Positions 58,641 through 64,000 of a stretch of DNA of 64,000 nucleotides are shown in pieces (the stretch's first letter is position 1; each line of letters starts with the position of its first letter). Where the stretch lies: positions 15,832,599 to 15,896,598 of the forward strand of contig OY754333.1 of the NCBI GenBank assembly GCA_963573305.1. The letters run 5' to 3'. Source of the DNA: Pyrrhosoma nymphula (taxonomy: Eukaryota; Arthropoda; Insecta; Odonata; Coenagrionidae). Made by a program: the position numbers and the translations under genes. The notes beneath the pieces were generated by a model, which was not told the origin of the DNA, did not search any database, and saw only the letters and a list, made by a program, of their open reading frames with translations.

Positions 58641-61050
58641 TAAAGAACAACTCCTACCCTCGGACGAGCCAAAGCCTTATCGTCGGGGCCGTCCGGCCTT
58701 TTTTAAATCCTATTCAAGAATAAATTTGACAGTATTGTATGGCGATGTCAGGCGCAAATTGAAAAAAAGGACACCAAGATGAGATGTGACAGGTGTAATG
58801 GGTAAAGAAAGGAACCATCCTCCTTCACATTGCCGAAACAAAAAATAATTTTGAGCATCCCCGAAGCAAGTTACTCAGCAGATAAAGAACATTCACGGAT
58901 CGACAATATAACTCAGTTCCAAGTATTGCGCCCTCAGTTCCATCTTTTTCAGGGATATTATTATGAAATGTCAGGGAATTATCTAATAAAACTGGAACCC
59001 TTCAGAAAATCACGACACCTGGAATAAATCATTTAAACAGCAATTTTTAAATATGTAGTTTGATTAAATTCTTATAATTGAGTTGTACTTAATGCTACTC
59101 TTATTCTTCATCATAGGGGCGGGCAATAAAACCTTTATTTGTCTTATATTTTTGATAACATGGAGATCCATGGTATCAACTATCGGCACGTTTATACTGA
59201 GAAACTGCCGCTATAGAGTTAGTAGAGGTTACGTGATGTAAAACATATCGTAATATATCGCTGGAGTCATAGTAGCCTTCGATATAAAGTAGATTTCTTA
59301 AGATCAAGTCGCCCAAACATTTGTGATTTCTAAGGGTTATGAAGTTCCTATCACTATGTATCAAAAACTTTGTAATTATGTTAAAACTTTGGAGTAGTTG
59401 AATTTTTTTGCAGCATCATGAACTGCATGTTGAAAATGATAAGCATCATGGCGATTGCTTATCTTATTGTTGCTCTAATTGCAAGGGTTAATTTCATTTA
59501 TCCAAATTTTATATAATGGTGAATATGTATTCCTTGTGTATATAATAATATTTTAAACCGTGATTGACCATATTCTAATTAAACGTTGTGTACATTACAT
59601 TAATAAGTGAATAGATTTTTTACATCGATCTTTTTCATGAAAATGAAAGGTATTCGTTAGAATTTTGCATCTAATATAAGATCTTTTATTTAGTCCACAG
59701 GACACCCGAGAAAGCCGTCGAGAAGCTGTGAAACAGTTTTTCACTCACTCAGTTGGACTTGATAAAAATGAATAGTGTCTCATTGTAATTGAAAAAAACA
59801 TCCATTAATTTCCATGAAAGATGCCTCATACATTCTCATCATCTGCTCAAGAATCCTCCATCCTTGAAACTCACTTTGAGCATTTCCTTGAGCAGTCACC
59901 GTTTCCAATTTCCCAACAGCACTTTCATTCTTCCACTGGCCATCAATTAGGAGTTTTATTCCCCTCTTGACACGTCTCAGCTTTACTGTCATTCCATTTG
60001 CTTGTTCGGAGGCGAAAAGACTTTGCATTAACCAACGTGAAAATTCTAATTACTTCATGCATTCACATTTAAGTGCTTTTAATTATAAAACACTTCAATA
60101 GATGACTTTGGTGGAAATTATTAGCCATATGTCTATCATTTAATGAACACAATATTCTGTAATCTCTATGCAGAGAAGATCAACAAACAGCAGAAGTACC
60201 TACCTGCCTAATACTGCAACCCTCAAATCCTCCCCAGATTTATATTCTTTTGCATTGTCTTTTCTGGATCCCTCGTCAAATGTTGTTTTCCCAGTCTTCC
60301 TGCTTAGGAATATCCTTTTATTTTTTCTCCCAGTATGTTTAAAACAAATTCATTTTGCCTTAGGGTTATCCCTCTCCACTGTGAGTTATTCTGGTTGTGT
60401 TTCCCCATTAAGTTCTTTCTTGTTCTGTGAGTTAATATTATTTATATTATATTTTAGACCAATTTGTCTCGCAATTTGTCCTTTCATATGATCTGAAATG
60501 GTATTCCTAAATACAGATTTCGATGGCTTCTATTCTTTTCTGGTCGTCTTCTACACTGATATATGCTGCCATAGAGTCAGTATATATGCTTTCTACGTGA
60601 TGATACCTATTTTCAGAGTGCCTTCCGTTTAGAGTTATTTTTTTCTCCGTTCCACGGAATTATTATGCGCTGAGCATTAATAAATAAAGTGATAAAAATA
60701 AGTAATAGCTACGTATTCTTAGAGCCCACTGACTCTTTCACATAGGTCAGCGTCAAAGATATACTAAAATTTATCTTTCCAAGACATTTTTCCAACAGAT
60801 TTAATCCGTTTAATTTCAAAGACCAAGCACTACAAGCTTACATTGGCTTCAGTGCTATTATATACGCTACTCTAATATTACATAATAGAATATATTTACT
60901 CCAATTTAGTGGTTAAGGGTATAAAAATTCCCTTCGTATTCCGATCTAATCAAAAATTCTTTTGAAGACATGGCATGTGGTTGAGAGGAGAGTTATTGCT
61001 GAAAACGTGTAGGAAATTATGATACAAAAAGTGTCCATGTTAGTTTTGAG
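58641..61050. other. AT-rich DNA
   Basis: No recognisable gene. The minus-strand frame 60028-59780 (82 residues) has balanced composition but no family signature. Confidence 0.35.
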
Positions 61051-61162
61051 GGTAACGGCCTGCCACGATGGAAACACGGGTTCCCGATCAGTCACCAAAG
61101 TTAAGCATCGGTGGGCTCGGGTCGAGTTTGGAAGGGTGATCCTCCGATTCGTCCGAGTGCTG
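61051..61162 (+). repeat. 5S rRNA-derived sequence (pseudogene or SINE3-type head)
   Basis: From GGTAACGGCCTGCCACGATG onward, the sequence follows 5S rRNA closely in order: CACGGGTTCCCGATCAGTCA, CCAAAGTTAAGCATCGGTGG (box A), GAGTTTGGAAGGGTGATCCT (box C). It then breaks down before the 3' end. The first strand of the terminal helix is altered and the last part is replaced by unrelated sequence reaching about 61245. The internal polymerase III promoter boxes are recognisable. A 5S-headed SINE is the likeliest explanation; a simple 5S pseudogene is the alternative. Confidence 0.7.
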
Positions 61163-62271
61163 TTGCCCGTCTGCACGTGGCGAACAGTATGTGGGTCAAT
61201 TCCACGCCGCTTCGGATAGGAGTTGACCCTTGCCCTCTCAGAATTTGATGAAAATTGCTTGCTCAACCAAATAAGAATACAATTTCAAGTGTTTTGAAAA
61301 AATCGGAAAAACAGATGAATAACGGACATTTTTCAAAATAACTGTTTTCGATTTCACGAGGATTTCGTTATCATTTATCACGGGGAAGAAACTAAGTAAA
61401 ATAGCACTTGATGGCTCATTTCCAATTAAAATACTTTGAAAAATCTCAAAAATCCGTAAAAATAGTGATAAAATTATTATTTGTTTAAACAATTTAATGT
61501 TAAACAATTAAAAGTTTAAACCTTTAAAGTTCTTCACATTTAATTGTTCTAATTTTTTTCACTATCGTACCCTGTTTTATTATGTAAAAATTTTGAAAGG
61601 GTGTTTTTCCATTCAAGAGAGAAAATATTTTTTTAATTTTCCCCTGCTACGCCCATTTGATGAAAACTTACGAAGAAAACTCCACATATGCCTAGTTTTT
61701 ATCACTTATCTATTGAATTTATATTTCCACGAGACAGACCGATGGCAGATGAACTTAGATAAAAAAATATATTGTGAGAATTTAACACCAAGTACTTCTT
61801 AGGGCATGTTTTTAAGTAAAGTGGAACAATTTCGTCCTGTGAAAAAAGATCTGGTAACCTATGAATTCATGTCATACGGACTTCTCCGTTATTCCTTCCT
61901 GGAATTTCTAAAGCGCGTGTTCTATGACTCAATGTTATTAAATACTTATTATATGCATTATATTTGAAAGATTTTAGGTATTAAAATATGTGGGTACAAA
62001 TTGGTAACAGAAATTGTATACACTGTGTGTCATGGGTCACCGGCTGTACGGGCAATTGCTTCCCGCAACTATTCCTCTACACAGTCTACCTTTTAATCTT
62101 GAGTTTTGCTGATCTATCTTTAGCCACGTTCCTTGCCATTATATCGGTGCTTAGGTATATGGTGGGGTGTTAATACGAATTGTGTTGTATTTGTGGCGTG
62201 AAATGGGTCGCAATGAAGGCTCACTAGGAAAAGTTTTAAAAACTCCGTGTTCACGCTCCGTCGTGTGAAAA
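61163..62271. other. Possible SINE body, then AT-rich DNA
   Basis: 61163-61245 is GC-rich, directly follows the 5S-like segment and may be the body of the same short element. The rest is AT-rich without a recognisable feature. Confidence 0.35.
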
Positions 62272-64000
62272 ATGAGGAGGGAGTTTTCACGCCGGGGATT
62301 GCACTTACTACGACTGAAAAATGGATTTCAAGTGAGTGCTTTGTGTCAAGAACACGAAACAGAGAACCTATTAAGATATCCGGCTCAGCTAACTAAATGC
62401 TCCGAGCCTTTCACGATTCATAAAGCATCCGTCCGAAAACAGTTGAAAACTATTTCATTCGAACTTCACAGGAATTGTAAAAATTAAAGTATTCCTGGGA
62501 TAAAACAGTGTAAAAAGCTGTGCAACGCTTGTCAGAAGGCCGTCTATAATTAAGTAAATACGAAAGAGAGTTTACCGAAAGAGCACGACCCTGTTGAAGA
62601 AGACAAGAAAGCATCCACTTCTCCCATGCATCAAAACCAGAAATCAGATAACTTAGGCCTTCAGGACTGCATCATCAATCTGGTGGGATAGGATCTGAGG
62701 AAGAAGCATCTTATCACGAGTGTAGTGTAAAAATGTAAAAGAAGGATCCCAGCGTATTTTGAAACAAAAGAGATTAGTTTTAGGAAACCTGAAGGAGACA
62801 TTCACCCTGTTCAAAGAGAGATTTCCAAAAGAAGATATTTCTTTTTCCTAGTTTGCTCATTGAGGCCTACAGAGTGTGTCCTTGCTGGAGCTTCAGGTAT
62901 GAAAACAGTTGGCATGTGCCTTATTCATCATAACACGAAACTAATGTTCAAAGGTGCTACGCTTGGCCAGGTCAACTGCGAAAATGGAGAAACAGTTTTT
63001 AACTCTTACAGAGATTGTCTACTGATGGCTGTATGTGAGATTCCTGAGGAGATATGTTATTGGCAGTTGCAGCAAATGCCCACCCATAACGAAGCTGAGA
63101 GGAATGTTAGAGAGTGTGCTTGATTCAAATTTCATAGAAGACGTATCTTACCAGCAATGGATGCAAGTAGACGCATGCGCACTGGAAACTGTTAGCAAGA
63201 CCTCAGATGAATTTAATGGCATTTTCGTGGAGAAAATCCCGATTTCGGTGAGGCATGATTACGTGGCGAAACAGCAGGCTGAATGTATTCAACATACCAG
63301 AGAAAACTTAGCTGTGGAGGATGCGATAGTTGTTGCTGAATTCTCAGAAAATTATTCCATTGTACTTTAGGAGAGAGTGCTAGGAGTGCATTGGAACAAT
63401 AGGCAAGCTAGGCTAGAGTACACCCATTTGCCAGCTACTGTCGTCCAGTCGAAGGAAAGGAAGTAAGCCCTCTGAAGCTTGTTGTCATGTCAGAATGCAC
63501 TGATTATATTACTGTGACTATTAATTGTTTCCAGCATTTACTAATTTACTTTCTGAGAGGAACTGTAGCAAATACGAAAAAAGTTATCTACCCCTCTGGT
63601 GGATGCACTGGACAATATAAAAATAGATATAATCTCCTCAACCTTGTCCATCACGTAAAGGATTTTAAAGTTGCGGTGGAGTGGCATTTCTTTGCCACCT
63701 CCCATGTGAAAGGCCGAAATGATAGGTTGGGCGGAACGATGAAACTGTTAGCCACATGTGCTAGTTTGCAACTACCACTTAACCTTCAAATACAGACGCC
63801 TTATCAGCTGCATGAGTGGGCTGGTAGAAAATACTAAGGGTATGACTTTCGCATACGTTCCTAATGTGGAAGTGGAGGATATGAATAAACGTACAACAAG
63901 AAGGTATCGACAAGGTCCTGCTGTCAAGGGAATCCGTTCGTACCAGCGGGTGATGGATTACTCATTTCAAAGACACTATTATCAGGCCGATGAGCGTTTG
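62272..64000 (+). pseudogene. Transposase-like multicopy arthropod protein, decayed, cut by window edge
   Basis: Plus-strand frames read, in order, KKLCNACQKAVYN (about 62510, a Cys-x-x-Cys site), SLRPTECVLAGASGMKTVG (62850), FNGIFVEKIPISVRHDYVAK (63210), VVAEFSENYSIVL (63335), GVHWNNRQARLEY (63380), YPSGGCTGQYKNRYNLLN (63590), EWHFFATSHVKGRN (63680) and LHEWAGRKY (63810). The frame is still open at the edge. This order is that of an uncharacterised, high-copy family in invertebrate genomes. My inference is an RNase H-like DDE enzyme whose acidic residues would be in the ENYS, SDG and CDG-type motifs. Here two of these positions are changed (AEF, SGG), and there are several stops and frameshifts (for example at 63121, 63370 and 63465). 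Confidence 0.7.

Noticed and set aside
61051..61162. Functional 5S rRNA gene
   Set aside because: The 3' portion and terminal helix are not preserved, and there is no tandem array.

Overview
The window looks like nuclear DNA of an arthropod, probably an insect; the species cannot be told from the sequence. It is AT-rich and almost entirely non-coding, with very long introns, spliceosomal GT/AG junctions and many decayed eukaryotic transposable elements. There is no bacterial operon structure, CRISPR array or phage.

Only one host gene can be supported. Two minus-strand exons, at 25656-25415 and 8094-7820, belong to an acid sphingomyelinase-like phosphodiesterase (SMPDL3A/B-type metallophosphoesterase). 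Their splice phases match and the joined protein reads correctly across the junction. The intron between them is 17.3 kb. The N-terminal exons should lie upstream on the minus strand, above 25656 in this window or beyond it. The C-terminal exons should lie below 7820 or off the left edge. I could not find either set.

The 17.3 kb intron holds a 4.4 kb minus-strand Helitron (10966-15359) with recognisable TC and CTAG ends and an A/T insertion site. Its Rep-helicase frame has four in-frame stops and has lost the HUH half of Rep. A 968-bp, 5'-truncated non-LTR retrotransposon with a TAGATG-repeat tail sits exactly between two Helitron codons. The same intron carries a hammerhead-ribozyme-like stem-loop (19481-19596), a 405-bp foldback made of two opposed Penelope-type ends (22135-22539), and a 54-bp near-perfect palindrome (24153-24206).

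Upstream of the exons lie a nearly full-length but dead RTE/BovB-type retrotransposon (31.1-34.0 kb, minus), a Penelope-type 3' end (35.7 kb), a G-rich tandem repeat with quadruplex potential (38.6 kb) and a palindromic MITE (41.6-42.0 kb). Further right are a GC-rich DIRS-like retroelement with an open gag-like ORF and a decayed RT/RNase H (44.6-47.1 kb), tRNA- and 5S-rRNA-derived short elements (40.4, 50.7 and 61.1 kb), and a decayed transposase-like protein running off the right edge (62.3-64.0 kb). About nine small fragments of the RTE family 3' end are scattered through the window on both strands.

No coherent new biological system is evident. The most unusual items are the hammerhead-like structure, the tail-to-tail ribozyme-type foldback, the Helitron's subterminal inverted repeats with its codon-exact nested insertion, the 5S-like SINE candidate, and an acidic insertion in the host enzyme.
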